From Streptomyces sp. NBC_00663 (GTDB taxonomy: Bacteria; Actinomycetota; Actinomycetes; Streptomycetales; Streptomycetaceae): a DNA stretch of 64,000 bases. The stretch lies in NCBI RefSeq assembly GCF_036226885.1, contig NZ_CP109027.1, positions 3,534,001 to 3,598,000 on the forward strand. The letters are read 5' to 3'. Both the position numbers and the translations under genes were made by a program. Numbering within the stretch: position 1 is the stretch's first letter; each line of letters opens with the position of its first letter. Below the pieces are notes generated by a model that saw only the letters and a program-made list of their open reading frames with translations, did no database searches and was not told the DNA's origin. Shown here one piece after another: positions 49,630-56,809 of this stretch.

Positions 49630-50154
49630 ATGCCCACAACACCTGAAATGTCGATGGACATGACGACCGTCGGTGACACCGGTCTCCTCGACACGCTCCA
49701 GCACGAGGTGGCGGTCTTCGCCCGACGTGCCGAACAGACCCGGCTCGGCGGGGTCGGGCAGGTGCGCAACTCCATGGACCGCGCCGCATACCTGCTGCTC
49801 AACCGCCTCGACAAGGAAGGCCCGATGGGCGTCAAGGCGCTCGCCGCGAGCATGGGCATCGACTCGTCGACGGTGACCCGGCAGGTGGCGCCGCTCGTGG
49901 ACACCGGGCTCGTCAAGCGCACCTCGCACCCGGAGGACGGGCGGGCCGTGGTGCTCCAGCTGTCCCCGCGCGGGTTGTCGCGCCTGGAGGAAGTGCGCTC
50001 CTCCAGGCGTCAGTTGATGGCCGAGCTGACACACGACTGGGCGCCGGAGGAGCGCGAGGCGTTCTGCACGCTCCTCACGCGCTTCAACACCGCGCTCTCC
50101 TCCCGGATGGCGGCACAGGGGCTGCCGGGGGCGGACTCGCCGTCGGCTTCCTGA
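49630..50154 (+). CDS. MarR-family regulator
   Basis: 174 residues. Winged helix with recognition segment GVKALAASMGIDSSTVTRQV and wing TGLVKRTSHPEDGRAVVLQL, typical of MarR. N- and C-terminal helices would form the dimer. Its stop codon lies inside the first unit of a six-copy 16-bp repeat. Ligand and targets unknown; ilvA is the divergent neighbour and a possible target. Confidence 0.92.
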   Translation: MPTTPEMSMDMTTVGDTGLLDTLQHEVAVFARRAEQTRLGGVGQVRNSMDRAAYLLLNRLDKEGPMGVKALAASMGIDSSTVTRQVAPLVDTGLVKRTSHPEDGRAVVLQLSPRGLSRLEEVRSSRRQLMAELTHDWAPEEREAFCTLLTRFNTALSSRMAAQGLPGADSPSAS

Positions 50155-50245
50155 GCGGCCGGTCACCTGAACGGTCGGCCACCTGAACGGTCGGCCCTCT
50201 GAATGGCCGGTCACCTGAACGGTCGGTCCCCTGAGCAGTCGGCTC
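50150..50245 (+). repeat. Six-copy 16-bp tandem repeat
   Basis: Units of CCTGAACGGTCGGCCA type at 50150, 50166, 50182, 50198, 50214 and 50230, each 16 bp with 1-4 differences. The first carries the MarR stop. The array fills the start of the 244-bp gap before the sigma-like gene. The rest (50246-50398) shows nothing recognisable. Variable copy number or protein binding possible. Confidence 0.85.
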
Positions 50246-50398
50246 CTCGCCGGGTTGATGTGTCCGCGCGCGGCTCTTGACCGAAAGGCCACCCCTGGCC
50301 TCATATGAGACCGGGTCCCGAGTCGCACACGGTTCCGTATCCCGTCCGCGACCCGGGGGCCGGTTCCCTCACACGGTCGGTCTGCGGCGGGAGGCGCG

Positions 50399-50902
50399 GT
50401 GCGACAACGGCATGCGTCTCAAGACGCTCGCCGTGCCCGGGAGTTCGAGGCGTTCGTCGCGGGCGCGGCCGGGCGGCTGCTGCATGCCGCGACCCTCCTC
50501 ACCGCGGAGGCCCCGGACGACAACCCGCGCGCGCGGCGCCTGCTGACGCTGGCGCTCGCCCACACGTACGCGTGCTGGGACGGACTGCACGGCGAGGATC
50601 CGTACGACCGCACCCGCCAGTACCTCGCCACCCGCTTCGCCCGCGGCGCCTGGCACCAGTACGGCGGCCTGGCCGGCGCACGTCCCCATCCCGCCAGCCC
50701 CCTGGCCGGTCTGGCCCCGCAGGAGCGCCTCGTCCTCGTCCTCAGGCTCTACGAGGGTGTCGCCGAGCAGCAGACGGCGGCCCTCCTCGGCCTGCCGACG
50801 GAGCGCGTCCACACGATCTGCGACCGGGCGACAGCGACCCTGCTGCACCCGCCACGGGGCCCGGCGCCCGCGGTGGGCGGGGCGAAGATGGCGCCGTCAT
50901 GA
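50399..50902 (+). CDS. Degenerate ECF/SigE-type sigma factor-like protein
   Basis: 167 residues; GTG 50399 has no clear ribosome site and an internal start is possible. The N-terminal part aligns in style with region 2 of SigE-type ECF factors (FEAFVAGAAGRLLHAATLLT, ALAHTYACWDGLHGEDPYDR) but lacks the usual DAED promoter-melting pattern. The region 4-like end is clearer: LAPQERLVLVLRLYEGVAEQ, TAALLGLPTERVHTICDRA. Probably a diverged sigma factor or related regulator. The small membrane protein gene follows after 43 bp. Confidence 0.65.
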   Translation: MRQRHASQDARRAREFEAFVAGAAGRLLHAATLLTAEAPDDNPRARRLLTLALAHTYACWDGLHGEDPYDRTRQYLATRFARGAWHQYGGLAGARPHPASPLAGLAPQERLVLVLRLYEGVAEQQTAALLGLPTERVHTICDRATATLLHPPRGPAPAVGGAKMAPS

Positions 50903-50945
50903 GAGAGCCGGGGCCGATCGGCCGTACGACCGGCGGGAGGCTGCC

Positions 50946-51194
50946 GTGAACCGGCCCGAGCGTGAGGCCGCCGTACGGCGGATCATGGAGCAGGCGCCAC
51001 CGCCCGTGCCCCCGGAGCTGCACGCGGAGGTGGTGCGCCGGGGCGCCCGCATGCTGCGGCGCAGACGGGCGGCCCGCCGCGTGATGTGGTTCCTGCTGTT
51101 CGCGGCGAGCGTCGCCTTCGTGGTGTGGGCGGTGATGGCCCGCCCCTGGGTGGAGCCGCCGTCGGAGACGACTCCACCACTGACCGGCTGGTGA
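50946..51194 (+). CDS. Small single-pass membrane protein after sigma-like gene
   Basis: 82 residues from GTG 50946. The N-terminal ~45 residues are basic (RRGARMLRRRRAARR), followed by one helix VMWFLLFAASVAFVVWAVMA and a short Pro/Thr-rich outer tail. By size and position it could hold the sigma-like protein at the membrane, but no anti-sigma zinc motif is present. Confidence 0.7.
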   Translation: MNRPEREAAVRRIMEQAPPPVPPELHAEVVRRGARMLRRRRAARRVMWFLLFAASVAFVVWAVMARPWVEPPSETTPPLTGW

Positions 51195-51204
51195 GCCCGA
51201 GGGG

Positions 51205-52362
51205 CTAGCGGCCCAGCGCCTGCTGGAGGTCCTCCAGCAGGTCCTCGACGTTCTCGATGCCCACGGAGAGGCGCACCAGGTCGGCGGGCACCTCCAGGGC
51301 GCTGCCCGCCGCGGAGGCGTGCGTCATCCGGCCGGGGTGCTCGATGAGTGACTCGACGCCGCCCAGGGACTCGCCCAGCGTGAACACCTTGGCGCGGTTG
51401 CAGACCTCGACGGCCGCCTCCTCGCCGCCCTCGACCTGGAAGGAGACCATGCCGCCGAAGGCCCGCATCTGCTTGGCGGCGACCTCGTGGCCGGGGTGGT
51501 CCTCCAGGCCCGGGTAGAGGACCTTCGTCACGCGCGCGTGTCGGGTCAGCATGTCGGCGACCTTGGTGGCGTTCTCGCTGTGCCGGTCCATGCGCACGGA
51601 GAGCGTCTTGGTGCCGCGCAGCACGAGCCAGGAGTCGAAGGGCCCGGCGACCGCGCCCATCGCGTTCTGGTGGTACGCCAGTTCCTCGCCGAGCGCCTCG
51701 TCACCGACGATGAGCGCACCGCCGACGACGTCGGAGTGGCCGCCCATGTACTTGGTGAGGGAGTGCACGACGACGTCCGCGCCGAGCGCGAGCGGCTGCT
51801 GGAGGTAGGGCGTGGCGAAGGTGTTGTCGACGACGAGCTTCGCGCCCGCGTCCCGGGCGATCTGCGCGACGGCGGCGATGTCGGTGATGCCGAGCAGCGG
51901 GTTGGAGGGGGTCTCCACCCACACGGCCTTGGTCTTCGGGGTGATGGCGGCCCGCACGGCGGCGGGGTCGCTGGTGTCGGCGACCGACCACTCCACGCCC
52001 CAGCGGGCGACGACCTTGGCGAAGAGGCGGAACGTGCCACCGTAGGCGTCGTTGGGGATGACCACGTGGTCGCCGGGGCTGAGCAGCGTACGCAACAGGC
52101 AGTCCTCGGCCGCCAGTCCGGACGCGAACGCGAGACCTCGGCGACCGCCTTCGAGGGCGGCGAGGTTCTCCTCCAGGGCGGTGCGGGTCGGGTTGGCGCT
52201 GCGGCTGTACTCATAGCCGCCGCGCAGGCCCCCGACGCCGTCCTGCTTGTACGTGGAGACCTGGTAGATCGGCGGGACGACCGCGCCGGTGAGGGGATCG
52301 GCGGTGTTGCCCGCGTGGATCGCGAGGGTCTCGAAGTGCTGACTGATGTGCCTGTCGCTCAT
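51205..52362 (-). CDS. metB: Cystathionine gamma-synthase
   Basis: 385 residues, usual for the Cys/Met-metabolism PLP family. Signatures: LAIHAGNTADPLTGAVVPPI, YEYSRSANPTR, FASGLAAED, and the PLP lysine in VVVHSLTKYMGGHSDVVGG. C-terminal HPGRMTHAS and VRLSVGIENVEDL are typical. It joins O-activated homoserine and cysteine to cystathionine; cystathionine gamma-lyase activity is a close alternative that sequence alone does not exclude. Its 3' end is 10 bp from the convergent small membrane protein gene. Confidence 0.9.
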   Translation of the reverse strand: MSDRHISQHFETLAIHAGNTADPLTGAVVPPIYQVSTYKQDGVGGLRGGYEYSRSANPTRTALEENLAALEGGRRGLAFASGLAAEDCLLRTLLSPGDHVVIPNDAYGGTFRLFAKVVARWGVEWSVADTSDPAAVRAAITPKTKAVWVETPSNPLLGITDIAAVAQIARDAGAKLVVDNTFATPYLQQPLALGADVVVHSLTKYMGGHSDVVGGALIVGDEALGEELAYHQNAMGAVAGPFDSWLVLRGTKTLSVRMDRHSENATKVADMLTRHARVTKVLYPGLEDHPGHEVAAKQMRAFGGMVSFQVEGGEEAAVEVCNRAKVFTLGESLGGVESLIEHPGRMTHASAAGSALEVPADLVRLSVGIENVEDLLEDLQQALGR

Positions 52363-52504
52363 GGGCCCCGAGCGTAGTCCGCATTCCGGACCGATGTCGG
52401 CGGTGAGGTGTACATGCCTTCGAGCTCGGCATTGTCCGGCCGGGTTATCCACAGGCCGGGGGCCTGGTTGGCCAATTGTCGGCGGCGTCTGGAACGCTTG
52501 TGGC

Positions 52505-53623
52505 ATGGAGATTCTCTGGGTCCTGATGGCCCTGGTCATGCTGGGCTTCGTGGTGCTGCCTGTCATGCGGCGCAGGCGGGGCATGATCGAGCGGGTCCCG
52601 CCGGGCCACCCCGACGCCGCGGACCCGGCGGAGTACGGCTTCGTACGGCAGGAGGAACTGGACGTCCGGATGCCCGGCCCCGACCAGGACCTGCTGGACG
52701 TACTGGACCTGGTGCAGCGCACGCAGGACTACCGCGCGGCCTCCCAGCTGCTCGTCGGCACCGGGGCGGAGGGCGAGCTGCGCTGGCAGCGCGTGCAGGC
52801 CTTCGCGGGCGCGGCCTCCCTGGAGCTGGCGCAGCGGCCGGGCGGGGTGAGCGAGACGCCGGGCGGGCAGTGGCTGCGGGTGTGGCGGGCCGAGGCGCCG
52901 AAGGACGCGGGCGGTGCGGCCGTGCACGCGGAGTTCCTGGTGCAGCAGGCGTGGCGGACGGCGACGCCGGGCACGGACGACTTCCGGATCATCATGGAGG
53001 AGGCTAGGGCGGCGTCCGGCGAGGCGGCGCTGCTGGCTCCGGGTGACCCGATCCCGTACATCGTCGAGTTGTCCGTGGCCCGCGGTCTCGCGTACTCCCG
53101 CGAGGAGTTCGAGCAGCTCTGGCTGAAGATCCTGGACCGCGCCCCGGCGCACATGGGCGCTCATCTGGCGGCGCTGCACTACTGGTGCGAGAAGTGGCAC
53201 GGCTCGCGCGAGCAGGCGATGTCCTTCGCGGAGGCGGCCGCGGCCCGCGCGCCCCAGGGCTCGCTCCTGGCGGCGATGCCGCTGTTCGCGGTCTTCGAGC
53301 ACCTGCCCGAGGTCAACCTGGTCGCCGGCTTCTATCAGAGCGAGGTGGTGACGAAGGCGATCCACGGCGCGCTGCACGCCGTGCACTCGGCCCGCGCGGA
53401 CGACCCGATGCTGGCGCACGTCCGGCACATGCTGGTCTTCTTCCTGGTCCGCGGCGAGCGCTGGGCGGAGGCCATGAACCAGCTCATACACATCGACGGC
53501 CACGTGGGCGCCCTGCCGTGGACCCTGTCCCCGGACCCGGCGGCGGAGTTCGCGGTCTACCGGGCGCTGGCGGTGGCGGGCTACGAGGCGAACGGCGGCA
53601 GCCCAGCGACGCTGCCGCACTGA
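52505..53623 (+). CDS. Membrane-anchored helical-repeat protein, not recognised
   Basis: 372 residues. One N-terminal membrane helix (ILWVLMALVMLGFVVLPVM) followed by RRRRG. The rest is helical with TPR-like spacing: RGLAYSREEFEQLWLKILDR, AHMGAHLAALHYWCEKWHGS, REQAMSFAEAAAARAP. I do not recognise a family with certainty. By position (next to metB, before the msrA remnant) it matches a conserved Streptomyces gene of unknown function. Tandem repeats start 6 bp after its stop. Confidence 0.75.
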   Translation: MEILWVLMALVMLGFVVLPVMRRRRGMIERVPPGHPDAADPAEYGFVRQEELDVRMPGPDQDLLDVLDLVQRTQDYRAASQLLVGTGAEGELRWQRVQAFAGAASLELAQRPGGVSETPGGQWLRVWRAEAPKDAGGAAVHAEFLVQQAWRTATPGTDDFRIIMEEARAASGEAALLAPGDPIPYIVELSVARGLAYSREEFEQLWLKILDRAPAHMGAHLAALHYWCEKWHGSREQAMSFAEAAAARAPQGSLLAAMPLFAVFEHLPEVNLVAGFYQSEVVTKAIHGALHAVHSARADDPMLAHVRHMLVFFLVRGERWAEAMNQLIHIDGHVGALPWTLSPDPAAEFAVYRALAVAGYEANGGSPATLPH

Positions 53624-53629
53624 GGCGGG

Positions 53630-53689
53630 CGGTGGAGTGCGGGGCGGTGGAGTGCGGGGCGGCGCAATGCCGGGCGGCGCAATGCCGGG
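53630..53689 (+). repeat. 15-bp tandem repeats in two sub-types
   Basis: Two perfect copies of CGGTGGAGTGCGGGG (53630, 53645) followed by two perfect copies of CGGCGCAATGCCGGG (53660, 53675). The two sub-types are related. The array lies between the stop of 52505-53623 and the first msrA remnant, at the left boundary of the decayed region. Confidence 0.85.
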
Positions 53690-53752
53690 CGGCGGACGGC
53701 TGTTGACAGCCGTGCCGCCCTCCCCGCGCCCCCCTACTCTCCGCCTCCCCCA

Positions 53753-53866
53753 CCGTTCTACGCCGCCGAGGGATATCACCAGCAGTACCTTTCGGGCAGC
53801 AAAAACCCGGGTGGGTACTGCGGGTGGGCGGGACCGGTGTCTCTTGCCCGATCGGCTTGGCGGTGA
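53753..53866 (+). pseudogene. msrA: msrA 3' remnant, copy 1
   Basis: The frame reads [13 protein letters not shown], three foreign residues (SGS), then KNPGGYCGW and a stop at 53864-53866. This is the C-terminal signature of peptide methionine sulfoxide reductase A (PFYxAExYHQQYLxKNPxGYCG). The catalytic GCFW half is absent upstream: the sequence before it is tandem repeat and low-complexity. The last codons diverge from the usual GTGVSCP tail. A deleted msrA is the simplest reading. Confidence 0.8.
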
Positions 53867-53869
53867 CGG

Positions 53870-54208
53870 ATGACTGAGCCACTGCCGCCGGACGTCACGG
53901 CAACCCTGCGGGCGCTGCTGGCCGGCTCAGACCCGGTCAGCGTGGCCCTGCTGGCCCAGGTTCCCCACACCCGGGTGGTGGGCAGGTGCGGCTGCGGCTG
54001 TGCAACGGTCGATCTGGAGGTGGACCGTACAGCCGTGGCTCCCGCGCAGTCGCATGACAATCCGGCCGTGGAAGCGGGGTACACCGACCCGGACTCGGCT
54101 GGTGTGATGGTCTGTACAGAGGACGGTTACCTGTCGCTCCTGGAGATCTACTCGGTTGCCGACGAGCCAATCTCAGCCTGGCCAGACCCCCGCCACATCG
54201 AGCGATGA
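53870..54208 (+). CDS. Small acidic protein of unknown function
   Basis: 112 residues starting 3 bp after the first msrA remnant stop. Features: VVGRCGCGCATVDLEVDRTA, a Cys-rich strand, then SHDNPAVEAGYTDPDSAGVM and a C-terminal DGYLSLLEIYSVAD, PDPRHIER. No membrane segment. Similar small proteins occur in Streptomyces accessory regions, sometimes beside toxins; an immunity role is possible but not shown. A truncated copy of its 3' end lies at 55838-55919, and msrA remnants flank it on both sides. Confidence 0.75.
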   Translation: MTEPLPPDVTATLRALLAGSDPVSVALLAQVPHTRVVGRCGCGCATVDLEVDRTAVAPAQSHDNPAVEAGYTDPDSAGVMVCTEDGYLSLLEIYSVADEPISAWPDPRHIER

Positions 54209-54223
54209 GCAACTAAGCAGAGG

Positions 54224-54343
54224 CACCAGCAGTACCTCGACAAGAACCCGGCGGGGTACTGCGGGTTGGACGGCACCGGGGTGTCCTGGCTGCGCTTCGC
54301 GAACCTCATCGCATACGCCACGACAGCCCCTCTTAGCCACTGA
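54224..54343 (+). pseudogene. msrA: msrA 3' remnant, copy 2
   Basis: The frame reads HQQYLDKNPAGYCGLDGTGVSW and continues to a stop at 54341-54343. It is better preserved than copy 1 (no insertion, GTGVS tail kept) but starts abruptly at the HQQYL motif, 15 bp after the small gene's stop. Two separate remnants of the same gene end flank 53870-54208, a footprint of duplication or nested insertion at the msrA 3' end. Confidence 0.8.
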
Positions 54344-54437
54344 CCACCTGATCGGCCAATCTCTCGAGTTCCGGAGCACCGAGGACTGCCGGCTGCATAC
54401 GCTGCGTGCCATTCGGCGTTCTGTGACGGGGGTCCGC

Positions 54438-55123
54438 ATGTGGTTCGCACGAGGCCGTTGCTTCCTGGCGGTGGCCGCGGTCGGTGCCGTGCTTGTTCTT
54501 GCCGGAGGGTGTTCCTCAGCGGTCAGCGACGTGGGCGGCGAGTCCAGGCCGTCGGTTCCGTCGAGGACACCGTCCGCGAGTGGGCGGCCGTTGAGCGCCG
54601 CCGAGTTGGTGGCGGCACTCCCCACTGAGGGGGCCCTACCGGGCTATCGCGTTCTCGACGCGCCCAAGTCGACTGACGATGACGGTGCGTCCAGTTCTGA
54701 TGTGCGGCCGAAGGCGTGCCGTCCCCTCTGGGACGCTCGTGTCCGTGCTGCCACGTCGGTTGCCGATGCCAGAATCCCGATAAGCCGTTCCGAGTTCGCC
54801 CCTCCGACCGAGTTCCTCTCCTTTGCCGGCTATGAGTCCGGAGACGCGAAAGCGCACCTGGCCTCCCTCGACAAGGCGTTGAGTTGGGAGACGCTTCCGT
54901 GAGCTTCCGGATGCACTGGACGAACGACCAGGGCGGGTTCAAGTCGGACACGTTCGTCCTGATCACCACGGTCCGCGCTGGTGACGCGACTGTCACCGAC
55001 GTGGCGGACATCATTGTCGGCAGCCGCCTCTCGGCAGCGAAGAAGCGCTCTTTCATGCCGAAGGTGGACCCCGACCTTCTCAATTCTCAGGTCGCCGCGC
55101 TTCGCGAAGCACAGGGCCACTGA
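54438..55123 (+). pseudogene. Lipoprotein gene split by a frameshift
   Basis: The first part (ATG 54438, 154 residues) has a lipoprotein signal with lipobox VLAGGC and a secreted domain, ending at a stop at 54900-54902. The rest of what looks like the same domain continues in the +2 frame from about 54884 (SFRMHWTNDQGGFKSDTFVL ... LREAQGH) to the stop at 55121-55123. Streptomyces lipoproteins of this type run ~220-240 residues without a break. One indel or a small deletion near 54880-54900 explains it; sequencing error cannot be excluded. Confidence 0.65.
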
Positions 55124-55189
55124 GCGAGGGTCTCGGCACCCACTGAAAATCAGTGGTCGCCTGAACCGGCCGCCCCCACGCTGTACGTC

Positions 55190-55783
55190 ATGGAACAACC
55201 CCACCGTGAGATCCGCGCGGACTATGCGGACGCCACGATCACCGTCTACCAGGCGTATTCCCCGTACATCGGTCTGCCCGCCGTCCGCGAGGGCCGTTTC
55301 CCCACCGCGTGGAAGCGCGACAGGATGACATGGATCAAGCCCAGTTTCCTGTGGATGATGTACCGCTGCGGCTGGGGCGCCAAGGAGGGGCAGGAGACCG
55401 TTCTGGCCGTCGAGATCAGCCGCGAAGGCTTCGACTGGGCGCTGCGCAACGCGTGTCTGTCGAGCTACGCCCGCGAGGTGCATCCCGACCGCGCCACCTG
55501 GCAGCGCCAGTTGAAGCGTGCGCCCGCTCGTGTGCAGTGGGATCCCGAGCGGGATCTGCGCCTACGGCCCTTGCCGTACCGATCGCTGCAACTCGGCCTC
55601 TCCGGTGAGGCCGCACGCCGTTACGCGGACGAGTGGACGGTCGCCATCCGGGACGTGACACCACTCGCTCACGAGATCCACGCCCTCGTCCAAAGGGGAG
55701 ACCTGGACGCAGCCACCCGGTTGCTGCCCCAGGAACGCCCCTATCCCCTTGGAGACGCACCCCTCACCCACCTGCACGGATGA
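55190..55783 (+). CDS. DUF4291 family protein
   Basis: 197 residues. It has the family's sequence from memory throughout: IRADYADATITVYQAYSP, MTWIKPSFLWMMYRCGWG, VLAVEISREGFDWAL, VQWDPERDLRLRPLPYRSLQ and LGLSGEAARRYADEW. The function of DUF4291 is unknown; many bacteria and fungi carry it. It is intact and lies alone in the decayed region, so it may be recently acquired cargo. Confidence 0.88.
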   Translation: MEQPHREIRADYADATITVYQAYSPYIGLPAVREGRFPTAWKRDRMTWIKPSFLWMMYRCGWGAKEGQETVLAVEISREGFDWALRNACLSSYAREVHPDRATWQRQLKRAPARVQWDPERDLRLRPLPYRSLQLGLSGEAARRYADEWTVAIRDVTPLAHEIHALVQRGDLDAATRLLPQERPYPLGDAPLTHLHG

Positions 55784-55837
55784 GGTGACAGACGCCGAAC
55801 ACGCGCTCGCGCACCTGTTCGCAGCTCTCTGGCGACG

Positions 55838-55919
55838 CACGACAATCCGGCCGTGGACGCCGGGTACACGCACCCGTACTCCGCCGGGGGCATCGGACCC
55901 CCGCTTCATCGAGTGGTGA
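55838..55919 (+). pseudogene. Truncated copy of the 53870-54208 gene
   Basis: Bases 55838-55890 encode HDNPAVDAGYTHPYSAGG, matching HDNPAVEAGYTDPDSAGV of the intact gene. Then about 75 bp are missing and the frame shifts to DPRFIEW-stop, matching DPRHIER-stop. Nothing upstream matches. A partial duplication with internal deletion, not translated as a functional product. Confidence 0.75.
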
Positions 55920-55950
55920 GCAGCGCGGCGGCAACCAGGAACCGTGGTTC

Positions 55951-56634
55951 GTGGATCATTGCGGCGTGAAGAAGCGTGCCGAGGAGACCGAGCCGGCGGA
56001 GCAGTCGCTCGGCTCTGAGCTCACCCCGTACCAGCAGGCCCTGCGTGACCGTATGCTCGCCGCCCCCGTGCTCCCCGCACCCGAGCCCTGGCGGCCGGTC
56101 TTCGCCCCGCCCTTCGCCCCGCCCGTCACCCCGGGCTTCGCCTCGTGCGCTGCCGTCGGCGGGTTGCTCGGGATCGGGTTCGCCACCCACCCCGACACTG
56201 GCAACGACCTGGTGATGGTCGTCTCGCACGACGGGCACGGCCTCTTCGACGCCGTCACCGGCGAGAAGATCGCCCGGGAGCGGGACCCCGAACCCGAGGA
56301 CGACACCCCCGACTCCACCGCCGACCTGACCTGCCCGGGGCTGGGTCCGATCGCCGGGACCAGGGTGCACATCGCCGGGCTCTACGGCGGTGGCCTGCAC
56401 CTGACGGCCGTCGGCGGCTGGGGCCTGGAGGTCGTCCACCCGGCCTGGCCGCACGAACGCGTCCTGCTCACCCACGGCAGCGGCATGCCCCACCGTGAGC
56501 CGCACGGCGACGGCTGGTGGCACATCTTCAACTCCCACTACAGCGAGCTTCGAACCATCGGCTTCTCCCCCTCCGGCCACACCCTCGCCGTCGCCACCAG
56601 CAGCGACCTCACCCTCTGGACCCGCGCCGGCTGA
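55951..56634 (+). CDS. Unrecognised cytoplasmic protein
   Basis: 227 residues from GTG 55951; GTG 55966 (MKKRAEETEP) is an alternative start. A Pro-rich segment (APPFAPPVTPG) near residue 50 is followed by beta-rich sequence: GLLGIGFATHPDTGNDLVMV, VSHDGHGLFDAVTG, and a C-terminal FSPSGHTLAVATSSDLTLW that resembles one WD/beta-propeller blade. No catalytic motif. It appears intact and may mark the right edge of the accessory region. Confidence 0.75.
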   Translation: MDHCGVKKRAEETEPAEQSLGSELTPYQQALRDRMLAAPVLPAPEPWRPVFAPPFAPPVTPGFASCAAVGGLLGIGFATHPDTGNDLVMVVSHDGHGLFDAVTGEKIARERDPEPEDDTPDSTADLTCPGLGPIAGTRVHIAGLYGGGLHLTAVGGWGLEVVHPAWPHERVLLTHGSGMPHREPHGDGWWHIFNSHYSELRTIGFSPSGHTLAVATSSDLTLWTRAG

Positions 56635-56809
56635 AACGGCGACCGTCCGGAAGCGGCCGAGACCAGCGGCCGAGTCCAGCGGCCCTTCTTGCGGGCCAGG
56701 CTCACTCGGAGAACTGCGGTCGGACCGTTTCCGTCGGAAAACTCCAGGTAGTATCCGCCGACAATTCCGGCCTGTTCAGGCCGCTGCATCATGTGGGTGG
56801 GGATCCTCG

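Noticed and set aside
53753..54343. First impression of polymorphic-toxin C-terminal tips (HQQYL..NPxGYCG)
   Set aside because: The sequence fits the MsrA C-terminus better, and msrA is expected next to metB from the remembered gene order.
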